Position numbers and translations under genes: made by a program. A model generated the notes under the pieces. It was not told where the DNA came from. It saw nothing but the letters and a program-made list of their open reading frames with translations, and did no database searches. From Phoronis australis (taxonomy: Eukaryota > Phoronida > Phoronidae), in assembly GCA_002633005.1 (NCBI GenBank), contig NMRA01000460.1:115653-179652 (forward strand): a DNA stretch of 64,000 nucleotides, in the 5' to 3' direction. Positions within the stretch are counted from its first letter, which is position 1, and each line of letters opens with the position of its first letter. This document shows, in pieces, positions 12,801-27,800 of this stretch.

Positions 12801-15800
12801 TATTAACTTCACGAATTCTTTTTTTGGAGATACCCACAGTTGACACTACATGAATGAGTTTCGATAAACCATAAGTTTTCGTAAGGAAGATTCTGCCTTT
12901 TATGGACAAATTTCGTATTTTCCAAATATTAAACAGGTCTTTAAGCTTTTGGATTTTATCATCAAAATTGAGTTTTTCAGCGTCATCCCCTCTTCCGCCA
13001 AAGAATATTCCTAGACTTTTAATGGGCTTTTGGGGCCAGCTGATTCCGTAAAGTGGTTTACGATTTCGGTGCATTGTTGAGGCAAACATCCCTTGGCATT
13101 TTTCATAATTCAAGTGGAGTCCAGATAATGTTCCAAAATAATCTAAAAATCTAAAACAGTTATTTCCAGATTCTAAGTCTTTAATGAAAAGAACTGTATC
13201 ATCTGCATACTGTGCAATTTTGATTTCGTGATTGGCTATTGTGAAGCCTCTAATTAATTCATTGCTTCTGATATGATGTGACATAATTTCCGCACACAGG
13301 ACGTTCTGGCAACTAATAAACTGTGGGAAGTAAACGTATACTTCATGTGCACACCTGACTAAGCAATAAAAGTAAATTTTTAAATCAAAGCTCAACGTAA
13401 CAAACTGCAGGTCACGTTTGCGACTTGAAATTTTATAAATGCGAGCTGAGATTTTGGCTAACTCGCATTAGTCACATGTGTGTGACTTGGACATTCCAAC
13501 TCCTGCAAGCCAAATCACAGCACCCAAAATGCACCCAACAGTATTGTCTTTTTAGTCGAACGAGAAAGTACGGGTGCTGCAACAACAAATATCATCTCAA
13601 CGGCAGTATTTTTTGGTCACCAAGTTAGTGTGATCCAGGATCCGTGTGTGCAAGCTGAGATTTTGACCACGTAACAGCCTGGTAATTGTCAGATTGGTGA
13701 GCACTCAAGTTAATAAACCCTTGTGTAGGCTTCTGTAGTAAACAAAGTGTCAGTTAGTTAAGGCAAAAGTACTACTTGACAAAAAACTACAGGTAAAAAA
13801 CCTGTAAGGTTCCCGAACCTGATACTTAGCCTTGAAGGCGGGTAGGTCTGCTAGTTCCACTTCCATGCTGTCAATCTTGGTCTGCATGGTAACCAATTCT
13901 TTAGCCATTGATTCACGGGTCCGCTCCAGCTCACTGATTTCAGACTAGACATAGAGTGAAGATATAGGAACACTAAATCAGGTACTAGTTGGATCTTGTC
14001 TTGACCAACACAGTGACAAAATACGGACAGCATACATCAAACCTGCACATGGTTCACTACTGGCAAATAACAATAAGAGCAACTTAAATCGACATTACTA
14101 CTTATGAATAAGAGTGAAAGCCTGCATAATACAAGTCAATGCAAAGCCTGTATCAATATCAACAAAACATCTGCAACTTAGTCCCTTGCATTTGTTTTAT
14201 TTTTTCATTCAAAATTCATAACCTGGTCCTTTTTAACTTTAACTGCATTAGTTAATTTTTTTTTAATTCAAGACATATTTAACTGTTCTTTTCATGTAAA
14301 TATGTAAATGCTCAGTTCTCTTAAATTTAAAATTTATATTATTTTTGTATTTCATATCTACTCATCTATTTTTTGTTCAAATTTGCAGCCAAACGTCTAC
14401 CCACCTGCAACTGTACAATTTCCCCTTCTTTCTGTTTGAGCTGCGATTCCAGACTCTCCAGCAAAGGGGCGCCACTTGCCTGCCTCAGACTATCGTAAAG
14501 GTTTGTTTTACTGCCGTTACTAGATGCCAGCATCAATGTACGCTCCAATATTTCATCCTGAAATAAAGATCATGTAAAACAACTAATAAGCAATTGCTCG
14601 AAATGGCTAAACACCAAGATTTTCAGCAAGTAATTTAAAACCACATCCCATAAGATGACAGCACAATTTACGACTCTCCCAATTTACGTACACGGCTGCA
14701 TACGGGTTGGACACCAGTCCCACAGATGTAAACTGTTGCTATGCTAATCGCTGTTTTAAAGCAAAGTTATTTAGTCACTGGTCATTCTAATGCTATTTAA
14801 ATTTAACTGTTGCACAGTGAGTTGGAACGTGGACTCCAAGAAATTGATGAGACCAGCGGGACATGATATACCATTCTTTTAGTGCCAGTCTCGGCTCTTC
14901 AATGTTGGTGGCCAAAGCTTTCAAAAGACTAAATCATCCATGCAATGTGTTTCTCCACTTCCACAAAAGAGGACAGTTGAATTAAAGATGTGGGTACTAC
15001 AAAATGTATTCCAGGATTACAAAATATTTGGCATCTCTATTGAAATAATTTCATCAAAACAAAAACAACTTTACCCTAGCTTTAAGCTTGTACTTCACTA
15101 ACATAGAACAAGTATTGTGGTATTAATTTCCTTTTTTGTTTTCATAACCAAGATCATAGGTGAAACATAACAGAAATCAAATATTTTTACATTAGCTGCA
15201 ACAAAGCATTTAACAATCAACACACCTGTGAGGCACTCATAGACAGCGACATGGGTGATTCCGACTTCCTACCCTCAGTGCTCAAGCGTCGTTCGTAACC
15301 CGACACTGCCATGCGGTCCAGAGGACCAGGCATTGACGATGATGTGCGTGGTCCACCCGGTGCCGGTGTCTGGGCTGCCAGCTGCATCTCTTTCTCCATC
15401 AACTGTTCATGTGCTATTGACACCTTCTTTCTCTCCGTCTCCAGTTTCAGTCGCTCCATATCCAACTCCGTCTGAAGCAGGACTTTGTCTTTCTTCAGGA
15501 CAGTAACCTCCTTGGTGAGGTTAGAGTTGACTACTTCAAGTTGGACAGCCTCTCTGAAAGTGCACACATGGGGTAAGTATGTTTTACAGCCACAAGATCT
15601 TGTAATTTCCCATTCTCACTCAGCTGGCTTTGGGACCAGTAGCCCCTGGGTTAAAAGTACTCGATTTACACAGACAACCAGGATCACTATATTTTGTCCT
15701 CTCTCCTATTCGCATCATAAACTGAAGATTGGCATTATGATAGTAAATCTCTTTCTTGCAGGATTACCCCTGCACAATCAGAAGTTCTCTCCACATTGTG

Positions 15801-18800
15801 CATCTGCACTGGAAAGCTGGCTGTGGATCTTTTGTCTTTTTCAGTGATGGACTATTTAGGAAGACGGCGGTCAACTCATAGTACGCCACAGTTTCCATCC
15901 GGGGCCTACTAGATCGCAAATGGGTTTAATCACTAACACCATTACCCTTATGGGCGTCTATAAAACCCACAACATAATTCTTCAGGAGAAACATCCAGAT
16001 GGCTAAAGTAATGTTCGAACCAACCACTCCGCCTCGCACTAGTTAAACCACCATCTGATTCTAGTTCATGGAAACCTTTAGATACTCACACCACACTTTA
16101 ATATTATTACTTATCACCCCGGTCTACTCTGGGACACTACTAAAGAACCAAACCATATCACCCCCATTACTACTAAAGAACCAAACCATATCACCCCCAT
16201 TACCTGTTCTTGGAATCTTCCAGGTGCTCCAACTTGCTCCGTTCCATCTGAAGCTCGGCAGTGAGCCTCGACTTCTCCTGCCGTAAAGTCGCCGTCTGGG
16301 AGTCCAGGGCAGTCACACGTGACTTCAACTCCATCAGCTGTTCAGAGCTGTCGCGTTCCTTTTCTATCGCAGCTGCCAGCTGCGTCTGTGCCTCCGCTAC
16401 AACAGACAGTTGATAGTGAGTATTGGCAGATTCAGTATACCGTATCATAACAAGTCAGTAGCACAGACCCATAGCTACAAAGCTACAACTAGACAATGCT
16501 TTGAGAAACTGGCATTTACAACAATGTAGGAAGCCTTTGAGAAATGAAAAAAAAGATGAATGATGACAATTATTTTTGTCTAAAATGAGTGAGATTTGAC
16601 CAGACCACTTAATACAATAGCTTACATAGCCTGTCTGTCATATTTTTCTCCACCCGTTCCCATGAAGAAGATTGCACACCATAAGTTGACTGCAGGTTCT
16701 CAATCTGTCGGAGGAGTGGTCTGGTGGCTAGAAAATGGCAGGTAGAACAAATTAGGTTTCCAGTACAACTTAAGACGTGACACTGAATTGGGCCAAACAA
16801 ATGATAACAACTTTAATTTACCCAAGTAAACAAGTTATTATAATCCTAGAAGTGGGATACACAATTCAAAAACAATGACAGGTAGGACAAAAATATTCAT
16901 GTACTAATGCGAGATTCTGTTTACAAAAGTAAATTTCACTAATACTAGTTTCTCCCTCATTATTTGTTCATAAACTGCAACACACATTGGATCCAGAAAA
17001 ACAGTACATCACTAAGATTACCACCATTCACGTTTAATACGTCAATGAGTTGCTAACAGAAAGCCACCTTCATATGGGCTTCTCAGCCTGACAACAATAC
17101 GTTACGTGTCTCTACAGAAGTCTTACATATAACACAAGTTTTTAAAGCAACCACTTCCACTGCTGTACCTGCAGTAACACTTTGCGTTAGTTCGTCATTA
17201 CGGCCATCTGCTTCTTGAAGTCTCTGTAAAGGCAAATGAATACAAATTCCATCACAACAAAATTCTAGTCTACATCATGAACCATGAAACTACCATCATG
17301 GTATTTATTATATCGACATTAAATTTGAAAGAATTTTCCGGGAGAAACATTCTTCACCACTTTTAAGCTTGTATAAAAGAGATAAGAATTCGCTTCTGTG
17401 AGCTTCTAAGGTGAAACCATGGTCGAGTTCAGTAGCTATCTCACGGATGGAAAAATCTAGCCAATACCATGTGTTCTCTTGTAAAATACATGGCAATACC
17501 TCGCGTAATCTAGCAGTATTGCTTTTTAGCAAGGTTGAAGTGTTACTGAACTCTACCTGGTACTTACCAGTTGCAAGTCTTTGATCTCCTGTTTCAACAT
17601 GTCCTCTCTTCTGTTTGAGTCTCGCTCCAGGCGACTAAGGCTTAAGTGTAAGTCATCAACCTATGGATCAAATCACAATGTCATGCTTAAACACAAATTT
17701 CCCAAGTAACGATAGAGTAGTGGAAGGTAACAAGGCTAAAAATGTGGTCAGCATAGAAAGCAAAAACTTGATTTTGAAAAGGCACCATTTGACTTTGGAA
17801 CAAAGCTGTTCAACAGTTAAGGTATGCTCAACCATGGAAGTATCAACCTGAGTATAGCATCCATTTTTATATCATGATGCAGTTTTCATAGCAGCATGAA
17901 AATGCTGGACATTTGACAGGCACTCTGAAAGTACAGAATTTCTAGTAACGATACGAAGAACAATAAAGAAACAGCAGCTCATCACTGCCCAACCTGTGCC
18001 AGCAGAGACTCCTTCTCCTTCTCAGTCTGATGTCGGTACTTGTCTAGAGACAGGCGCAGCTCTTCCTTCGCCTGCACCTCAGCACTCAAGCTTGCTTCTT
18101 GTGCCTTGCTGTCATAGGCAGCATTCTGTTTGTGCAGCTCAGCAATCTCTCTGTCACGAAGAAATGGCAGAGTAGTTGGGTTCAGCCTTGTCACTAGATG
18201 TCGGGGTGTTACTTTTCAAATTTAAATGCTAACTTCCACAGCTTTTAATTAAAGTACTACATATTAAGTGAGATCATAAGGTTCATAAGAGTGTCAAATG
18301 TTTCAGTGAGACAGTATTCTTGGTCAAAAACTTTCATTAAAAAATACTTTTAATACTTACTTATAAGAGTTGTCCAGTGCTACCTGCATACTGCGTGACT
18401 TTTCAACAGCATCCTCCAGTTCGCTCTTCAGCTTCAAAATTTCCTTCTCTTGTTTTTTCACAGCTGCATTCAGCTGATTTATTGCATCTGAAGCAACAGG
18501 CCACAAGTTTGAAGTAATCAAAGTAGTGTAGAGCATTGAAGACTTGAAACAAAACCACTTCAAATCACAACAAAAATAGCAAACTACGCCAATTTGGGAC
18601 AAAAATAATTGCCAAAATGGGTCTTTTTCGCTCTTCAAAGGCTTTTAACATTGTTATGAATGCCTACAATTTCTCAGAAACATTGCCTGGTCGTGGCTAT
18701 GGTGTACATCTTTAAAAAGGATGTAGCATTTAATAGGTGCTACTTTTATGAAAAAATGAAAGAAATTCCACTTGACCACCATATTGTGCCCTAATTGGAG

Positions 18801-21800
18801 ATTTTACCGTACTTTAATTTGGTTCTGCACACGATTTATACTCCAGTAAAACAAGTATGGAATATTGTTGACTACACCAAGGACATAACAGATTAAAAAC
18901 TAATACAGGTTTCTGACTCAGCCTGTAATCAATGTGTAAAACAACAACCCAGGTTGGCACAGCAAATGCGATGCAACATGATGATAAAACCAGTAAACAC
19001 AATAAGACATGTTGATCAGTACTAACAAGTGTATTCAGTACCATCAGTATTACACATGTGCAACGACAAAGCAAAAAGTCACCTAACGTTCATTGAGGAA
19101 TCTGAAGTTTGTAATTCTACAACTTTCTGCATTGGGATGAATTTAATTTTACCAAAATATAGATCAAACAGCAGTTTGGAAGCGGACTATGAGCCCAATC
19201 TACAGCATAGGAAAGTGGTATACAAAACAAGGAACAAATTCTACCAGGGATTGCTGTAGTCCAAAAGGATTGGATGTTATATTCATTTGCTGCTTGTAGT
19301 GCCCTCATTTGACCACGGCCTTTTATGGTATGTTGCAAATAGAAGGTTCAATTTTTCACTAGTATTGGCTACTGTAAGAGAAGTCTGATGCTCCTTTTCA
19401 CAAGTGATAAATCTGAGACATATCCACGATCAAAAAATTGAGAAAATACTGACATCCGCATCGTAGATGTACCAAACATGCTAAATGATCCAAACAGAGC
19501 CCTCATGGGCACTCTCTCTAGCTGGGGCTCTTTCAGAAATGTCTGATAACCCAGAAAGAGCACTTACCTCTATGTTTTATCTCTACCTCATCCTTTGAAT
19601 CTAGAACAGTCTTCAGATGGTCAATCTCTGTCTTCTGGGTCTCAAGTTTTTCCCTTGGGAGAGATTTCAAATGATAATACAATGAACACACTTAAGTTCC
19701 ATATATTAATTATATATAGTGTATGTGCTTTCATAGTCTTAATTTGTTTACCTGAAGATTATATTAAATGTGAAACATAAACACAATGTGAAATATGTTG
19801 AATAAGGCACTAATCTGGTTACAGTAAAAATCAAACAGTATTAGGTCTGCATTACAAGTGATAAACCTACTTGAAGCTAATGAAGAAAACAAGAAGACTT
19901 CAAATATAAAAAAATATCATAAGAAGCCAAAGTTAAAATTTGCTATTCGGGACTCCTATAAAGCAAATTTCTAGTTTATTTGTTAAATTGACTTCATAAT
20001 GTAACGAGCCTGTGGGGACAGCAAAACAATACAAACATATCCCAACTGTAAACAATTAACCCATGACATGTTAAACAAGATATCCTAGAATGATTGACTG
20101 GTTTTAAATTAGCAGTCAGCTCAAATCCATTTCTGGTATTCTTTCCCAATGTCCCAAAACGACTGGATTGGAGTTCTACCCTTTTAAAGTTGACAAATCC
20201 TTTTTTGCCATTTTGATTGGTTTTTGATTATTTGGAATTGAAACTGGAAAAGATTTTACAAGTCCTTAACAATAATTCCCTCAAACACATTGAGCTCATT
20301 AGCATTTGATTGCCAATGCATCAGACTTTCCACAATTACTGTTTATACAAGGACACTCGGCTAAGGGGATTTTTAGTCCCCATTCAAAAATCACAATTCA
20401 TTTCCATGTATAAAAACAAAAACAAAAACGTAACTTGAATGTTAACCATCTCATTCGCCGAACTTGGGTCTAGCAACTTTAAATACAATAACTCTACAAA
20501 ATGTGACATGCTTGTCAATCATCAAATTAAATAAGTGATCCATTACAAGACACATACTTTTGTGTTTTTAAAACGGCTTCATTGTCCTTCTCCTTCACCC
20601 TCAGTTTCTTTATAATATTGTTACTCTGCAGCTGATGCTTAGACAATTTTTCACCTGAAACAAACCAGTAAACAAACGCTGCATTAAAGGCCACCCAGAA
20701 GTAGCTATGGGATTCTTAAACCCTGTGTGATGATTGGTGTTTAGAAACAACAAGGGTCTGTTTTATGAAATGACTAAGACTGAAGACAAAAACTTGGTCT
20801 GGTGTTCCCACTTCACAACAACTGTTTAGTCAAGTTATTATTAGTGCACCACAGTCTAATTGGTAGAAATTATCTCAGTAATTATTAGTTACATATATAT
20901 TCTCAAAGACAACACTTTTGCTCAAGTGAGATCAGCAGTCAACACACATGAAAATATCTGCTCAAAATACGAGTGACAGCATCTTTGCCACTCGTATTCC
21001 TGGATTTGGACTCGTAAAAAGTGGCAGACAAAAAAAACACTGTACGTCGGTTTTTCGTCTGTGAGAGTGAGGGTGATTTTCTACTTGTATTTATACAAGA
21101 TTACTATAAGACTTAAAAGTCACTTTTAATGAACTACACCACTGGTGAAAGACAATAAAATGGCTACCGCAGCTGAATGACACTGGACTCTACTTTTTAT
21201 GAAAATTGATACTAGGTACATACTAAAAGACTGTGAATTACAAACATTTCACACTGTAACAAATATCTTTCCATTAACATTATGTAGGACTCTAGAAAAA
21301 TGTTCCTATTTTGCTCACTTTTGGAACATCAAATGTCAAAAGTGGCACAATGGAATCACATAAAACTTTCAGATATTATGGTTCGTGCACTGTTCTCTAT
21401 AGGAATTGTTTTTAAAGTGTTCCACTTTTGAGTGACGGACTATCAGAAAAGAAATGATGTGATTTATGTGAAAAAATTAATTTTAAAGAGGCATAAAACG
21501 AAGACAAAACGATTACTAAGAAAACTGAAACAGTATTTTTGAAGTTTTATATTGAACATTTATATCATACAAGAATTGGTCATGTAATTGATCCTGTTGT
21601 TTTGATAAGAATGAACTTTTCTTATTCCAAAATTTTACAGAAAAAGCATAGTCATGTGAACTTTTTGAGTTTATCTCAAACCTTATTAAGTGGCATTCAT
21701 TCCAACTCATATATTAACAAGTACAGGTTATGTCAACCACTGAAAGCATATATTTTCTGAAAGAAAAAAGATAAGAGATTATAAAAATATGTACGTTAGC

Positions 21801-24800
21801 CCCTTTTTCAAGTCCAAATGTCATTTTTAAGAAAGGTATAGTCATAGCAAAATAATCTATCAGTCTATTTTAATGAAACCTTTTTTAAATGAAAACTTAA
21901 CAATTTACTTAAAAAATGCTGTTAGGAATTTTCAATTACGCATTTAGTTTTGTTTCGCACAAGTAGTAAACAAATTTCCACACAGTTAAATGTGGTTCTG
22001 CTAACTCTTTTTTCGCTACACGATAGATATTTTGTATTTAAAGTTCTCAGAGAATGAAGGCAAGTGCTAGAGATATGTGAAGTATTGTAAAACAATTTTG
22101 TGAATAAGGTTTGAGATATTCTAATGGAAGATTGGTATGAAGCAAACCATAGAATTCTACAGAATTTCTGCTTTTCGAAAATATATACAGCAGATACTTA
22201 GCTAAATGTACAGACGCATCAATAAAGACCCATATAACCTTAATGAGACTTATCCTCTGTTCTAAACTGGTGAAAATGAAAGAGTATTTTAAAAGCTATT
22301 CAAGCCTGCTGCACCACTACAAGTGACATACCTTCCGACAGCAGCTCGCCTATCTGTTCATCTTTTTCCTTCAGCATTTTCTGAATGGAAGATGAGCCAC
22401 TCACACTGGATAAGAAAAATATAACCATGATACTTCAGCAGCTGGGCAGATGGCTTGCATCTATTTATTCATCAGTTCAAAGATTCAGTTGTATATATTT
22501 ATTGGATGTTAAAGTGTACTAATAGGAATTTAAAAGTGTACAGATATATGCAATTAGATTGCAGTAGTCTCACCAGTTTCGGACAAAAACAATTGCCAAA
22601 ATTATCTTCGTTTTGTTTTTCAATGGTTTTTTAACATTGTTTTTAATGCCCACAAAATATTCTCAATGGTAGCTATGGTACGGAATTTGAACATGGTAAA
22701 GCATTAATTTGATGCTCCACATCTTTTATGAAATAATAAGAAAAGAAAATTTCACTTCCCCGATATTGTGTTCTAAATTAGTGAATAGCAAATTTTGAAA
22801 GAGAATAACCATTTGCCATCTAAAGAACAGACGCCATTTTCTAGCAACTTGCGGCCTGAACATGGAAATCACAAAATAGACCCATCAACCCATACAAACT
22901 TTTTCTTGCTATGACAAAAATTTTGCTTCTACCATCAAAATGAATTGATATGTACCCTGCAATTGATATGGAGTGGACCATAACTATAACAGCATGCTTA
23001 CGTTTTTGTCAGCTCTTCCTGTGCAGTTGACAGTTGCTTTTTCAAAGCCTCTTTGTCCTGTAAAATCACAACAAATACTTTATTATGGAATGGAAATCTC
23101 GTGAGAAAAATATTGCAAAATTTTCTTGGCTTTATTACCACAATACACAGTGGAGAAACCAGCATATCTTTCTCACACTCCATACAGTAAAATACGAAAA
23201 ATACAACAAAATGTAACAAAGATAAAGACATTTGACAAAGGCAGGATACCTTGAGTGTCTGATTTAATTTCCTCTCAGCTTCAGCTATCCTCTTGGTGAA
23301 CTCTTCAGTCAGCTGGGTCAGGTCTGCCATCTCTGCACCATGTGCTTCCTCAGCCTGCTCTAATTGGCTGGAAGAGAGAAGGTCCAGACGTCAGTTTTAT
23401 CGGTCAACACTACACAGAGGCAGTGGTAAAAACGAATGGGGAGGTGGTCCTTCTAACAGGAGAGGATACAAAAAACTGTGGAAATTCAGATTGATCGCAA
23501 ATAAATATTCACAGCAGATGAATCTGCCATTAGAGCCTGTGAACATATTTCACTGAATAGAGATGAAGCTAATGCTGAAACTGTAATGTTAGAAAATCGT
23601 GGAGAGTCTAAAAAGGCATACTATAAAAGGCCAATACAAACACTGCCCTCCCCAGTCAGTATACCTGAGGCAATCACTGAAATAGATGAGTTTCTGCATG
23701 TTTCAAAAGTATAGAATCCACCCTGGAAAAAATGAGCTGATTGAAATGAAGAACTGGAGCCACCACATCAAATTTATTTAAGAATAAATCTTCGTCCGGT
23801 CACTTTCAGTTTTGTCAATTAAAATGGCACTTGTTGTATTATTTGTATGCTTTCATCTAGAGATGACAATCATTAAAGCTGCATTTTGGCCTATAAAGCT
23901 GACTAAAAAACGAAAGTCTAATCATGCCTTTCACTATCATATCTCATAACAGTTACCATGATATGATTCTATTTCCATTACCAGAAAAACCCTCAACGAA
24001 TCAAGAAACCACATCAGAGTTTCCTGGGGTTAGTCAACCCTAAAATTGCAAATTCGAAAGCTCCACAAGTGTGCATTGCCTGTGACTTTAGATTGACGAG
24101 CTTATTCTGCAATATTCAAGACCGGATAAGTGTGGAAATGTTTCAAATCCCAAAGCTTCTTTTTCAGAATTCAACACTGACAGCTAAGCAGCAAAATGCA
24201 CCTTTTAGTCCAATTAATTTTCACCTACTTCCTTAAGATGCTTCTACATTCCTGTAGGTCAAGATTTTCTTTGCTCAGCAGAACCAATTTCTTTTCCCGA
24301 GCCTCGAGGATTTCAGCCATTTCTGCCAATTTCTAAAATGCAAATGAGACTGTTGGACAGTAGCACAAGAACAATGTTGTCACACGTCAGGACAAAGCTG
24401 GCCCACGTAGCGAAAATAAGATGTTCAAATAGACGAAAGCACAGAGAAGAACTGTTATGATCGATGGTGAGATGCAGACTGCTGTTGAACACTGCGACAT
24501 TCAGCAAGCCCCAGAACAACAGCATTTATAGAGTGAATTTCCTTTAAAATATTGATGTCATAGTTTGAGCTGCCTTCAACCAAGCATACGGTGTATTGTA
24601 CGGTGCAGGGCATTTCCAGCAACTGTGCATAATTCATGTTCAAATCTACTGAATACATCAACAAACTTCAAGTCCTCTTTCCAACCCTTTTCAACATAGA
24701 ACTACGTTTAACACCAATTCGGAGCCAATGCTACATTCACAAACACTACACACACCCCACATCACCGACTATATCTAACCCAAGCGGAACAATATCTGCC

Positions 24801-27800
24801 CTGACAACAGTGACCCGTCTGATTGCTCCTTTGCTACAAAGCAACCAAAAGCCAGTTCCAGATGAACCCCCTGTTTATGGTCATTCTTGGCTTTAAATGA
24901 AGAGTAGCATGTTGTGATGATCTGAATACAGACAGGAAGAAAATGTACAAAAGATTTCACAAAATATGAGAACTAAAAAACCACAGTACTAATGAACCTG
25001 GGTGGCGAAAAATACTGTTGCGTGAAAAAATATAAGCACAGGCAGTCTTGACTAATGCACATTATTTCACCAAACGGTAATAATGACGAGACTGAACACC
25101 TCTTTGAATAAAATTTTAATTGTATGACTGTGATTAAGTTAAAGTCTGAGTAAACAAACCAGACTGCATCAGAAACCCTGTTGAGCAATAAAACTGCAAT
25201 GATCACACAGAGTAAATGTTACCGATTTTTTTTAACAGAAGTTTGAGGCATTGCCTCAACACAGTCAAGAGCAGATGTTTTGTTAACAAAGAAAACATTT
25301 ATAAAAAAGAAAATTAACAAAGCATGGTGGTATAAAACAGTCACGCATTGAAATGTGAAAGAGTGTCGAAGGGGGCGGGTTATCTGCAGCAATATTCTAA
25401 TGAAGATGAACAGCACAGAGAACAGGATATAAACATTCCCAGTGGTTAGGGTTTTTACGTAACCGTGGTAAAAGACCAAAATGAACAAACCACGAACTAT
25501 GCAGCAATAAACTTGTTACCAATTAATTTCTGCACCGAGAGTAGACTGATAGGCCCCCGTCAATTGGGTGTGAAAACTGTTCAATCATATCTGTATGCTG
25601 GAAGGGAAGTTACCATAGTCAAGAGTGAGATCACCTTGCAAAGCGAAGAAGGCGACACCTCACATGGGATAATTGATGTATACTGTTCACCAGCAAAACA
25701 AGGATCAATTTCATTATTCATAGAAAATGTCTGACATATGTTCTTTTTCAATGAATTAAACATTTTTCATGAAATTCTAATATCTTCCCGGAGTCGTCGA
25801 CTGTGGCAAGGAAATAGCTCCATGTTCAGCCAGGTGGCACTAGGAGTCATCCGTGACACATTAACAGTTTTCTACATGTCTTAACAGAAGTTCAGCGGGC
25901 ACCCCACTGCCTGTCAGCCTAGTCAGAACAATGGTGGCAGAAACGTGAAACAGAAGCACACAAGGAGTAATTCCATCTCACCTTAGCCAGGTCCCCGTTA
26001 TTCTCAGACTGGGATAGCTAAGTGCACAAATGAACGGTGGGTAAAAACAGGTAATAAAACATTGCGATGACTAGCAAAAGGGACAATTGGCTTTAAAAAC
26101 AGCAGTTAATGAAGTGGTTACCTAAATTATGTACCTTGTTTAACTAAAGGAAGAAAATTAGAAAGATAAATAAAAGATCAATGAATTTGTTAAATAGTAT
26201 CTTAAGTACAAATTAGCTAATCAAAACAGGCAACTACAATTTATCCATTCTTCTTTTTGATTAATAAGAAATGATGTACTAAGAAACAAAATAAGCCAAT
26301 GCAACTTAAGTGATGGAAACAGAATGGTATGGATGAATCCAGCACTCTTCATGAAGACATTTTTATTTTAACATTATTAACCTGACGGATTGCTCTCCTG
26401 ATGAAAGGATTTTCATCAAACAACTCCTAAAGGTAATTTTTTGACAACAGTTTGAGCACCGTAAAAAGACAAATATATACGCATTTGTTCAAAGGCAGTC
26501 ACAGTAAAATCCAACATCACCTCTGAGTGGATAGCACCTAAAAGTCCCAACACACCAAATTTGTTCTCAGAACATCCCAAGCCCGTCTCAACATCGAAAT
26601 AAAACGGGATGGGGACAGGTGGAAATGAGCAACGTTGACCACAACACACCTTCCAAAGGGTTCTTAATATTCCGATTACATAAAGTTTAGTAGACTCGTA
26701 CTCTAATCTTTTCCCCGATTTTATGACATCGTACTGAGAACTATCTAGGTGTGACTTGAAAATCTGTTAAATTCCTAAAGTCGAATACGTAAGCAATAAC
26801 AGCTTCATCCAAGTTTGACTACACAAGGTAAGAGTTGGCATGCATAAAATCATCAGATGACACACTTTTGAGATGCTCGATTAATGGGTGAACATTGTGA
26901 AGTGACTCTATCTAAACTTAGCGTTACCTTTAAGAGTTTCTGTGGATTCATGGGGTCATTGGGGTCTTCAACTTTCACCTCTAGAGGCTGACGGGGTGAA
27001 ACTGAAACAGATCATCACACCGTTACACTCGAGTTTCTTTGACGACAGAAATCTCAAACAGGACTGAAAATGCCCAGTTGTTTTACTTATACTTCACTTG
27101 GCAATCAATGAGTGAAATAGAAATATCATGATTATTGCATTCATAATTTGACTATGTCAGTATCACCACAGGTTCTCTAGTTAATCTAAAAAATTCAAAT
27201 TCCGACTACTTATCAGAGAAAGCAAACGAGTACAAAGAATGAAGTTGATAAAAAATATTCTCATTTAAAACATAACAAAAATCTCCGTGCAATAATACAG
27301 CAAAATTGAAGAGCCTCAGGTAAGGCCAAAACAGCAAAATTGAAGACACATAGATAAGGCTAAAAAAGCACATGTTGGGACTGGTCTCCTTTTTGAAACC
27401 GGAGTACTAGATGGTGCGGCATTTTCAGTTGCTCACTTTTTCAAAGATGAGCAAGAATCCTGTGGGATACTTTTACTCAATGCTTGGCAAATCATGGTGT
27501 TTATTTCAAACCTTGCTTACCGTATGTGTCTTTGTGACGCTTTTTTAAACAGATAACTTGAGATATTGCGTAAAATTGTTAAGGGCGGGTGTTATTTTTA
27601 GTTGGTGAGCACAGGTAAAGACCAGCACCAGCTTTGCTCTTTTTGACCTAATGCTTTTCTCATTCATTAAAATGGCTTTTGTTTTCTTTCTCTAATCATC
27701 ACGTAAATTAATAGTTATTTTTTACGTAACACATATTTGTCAAAATTGTTTCAACAACCTCCAACTACGTTCCTTTTATTTTCCTAATGACTCTCATGAT

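Noticed and set aside
15485-15847. 120-codon plus-strand open frame
   Set aside because: It is antisense to a TMF1 coding exon and its intron; the minus strand has splice sites and clear homology, this one has neither.
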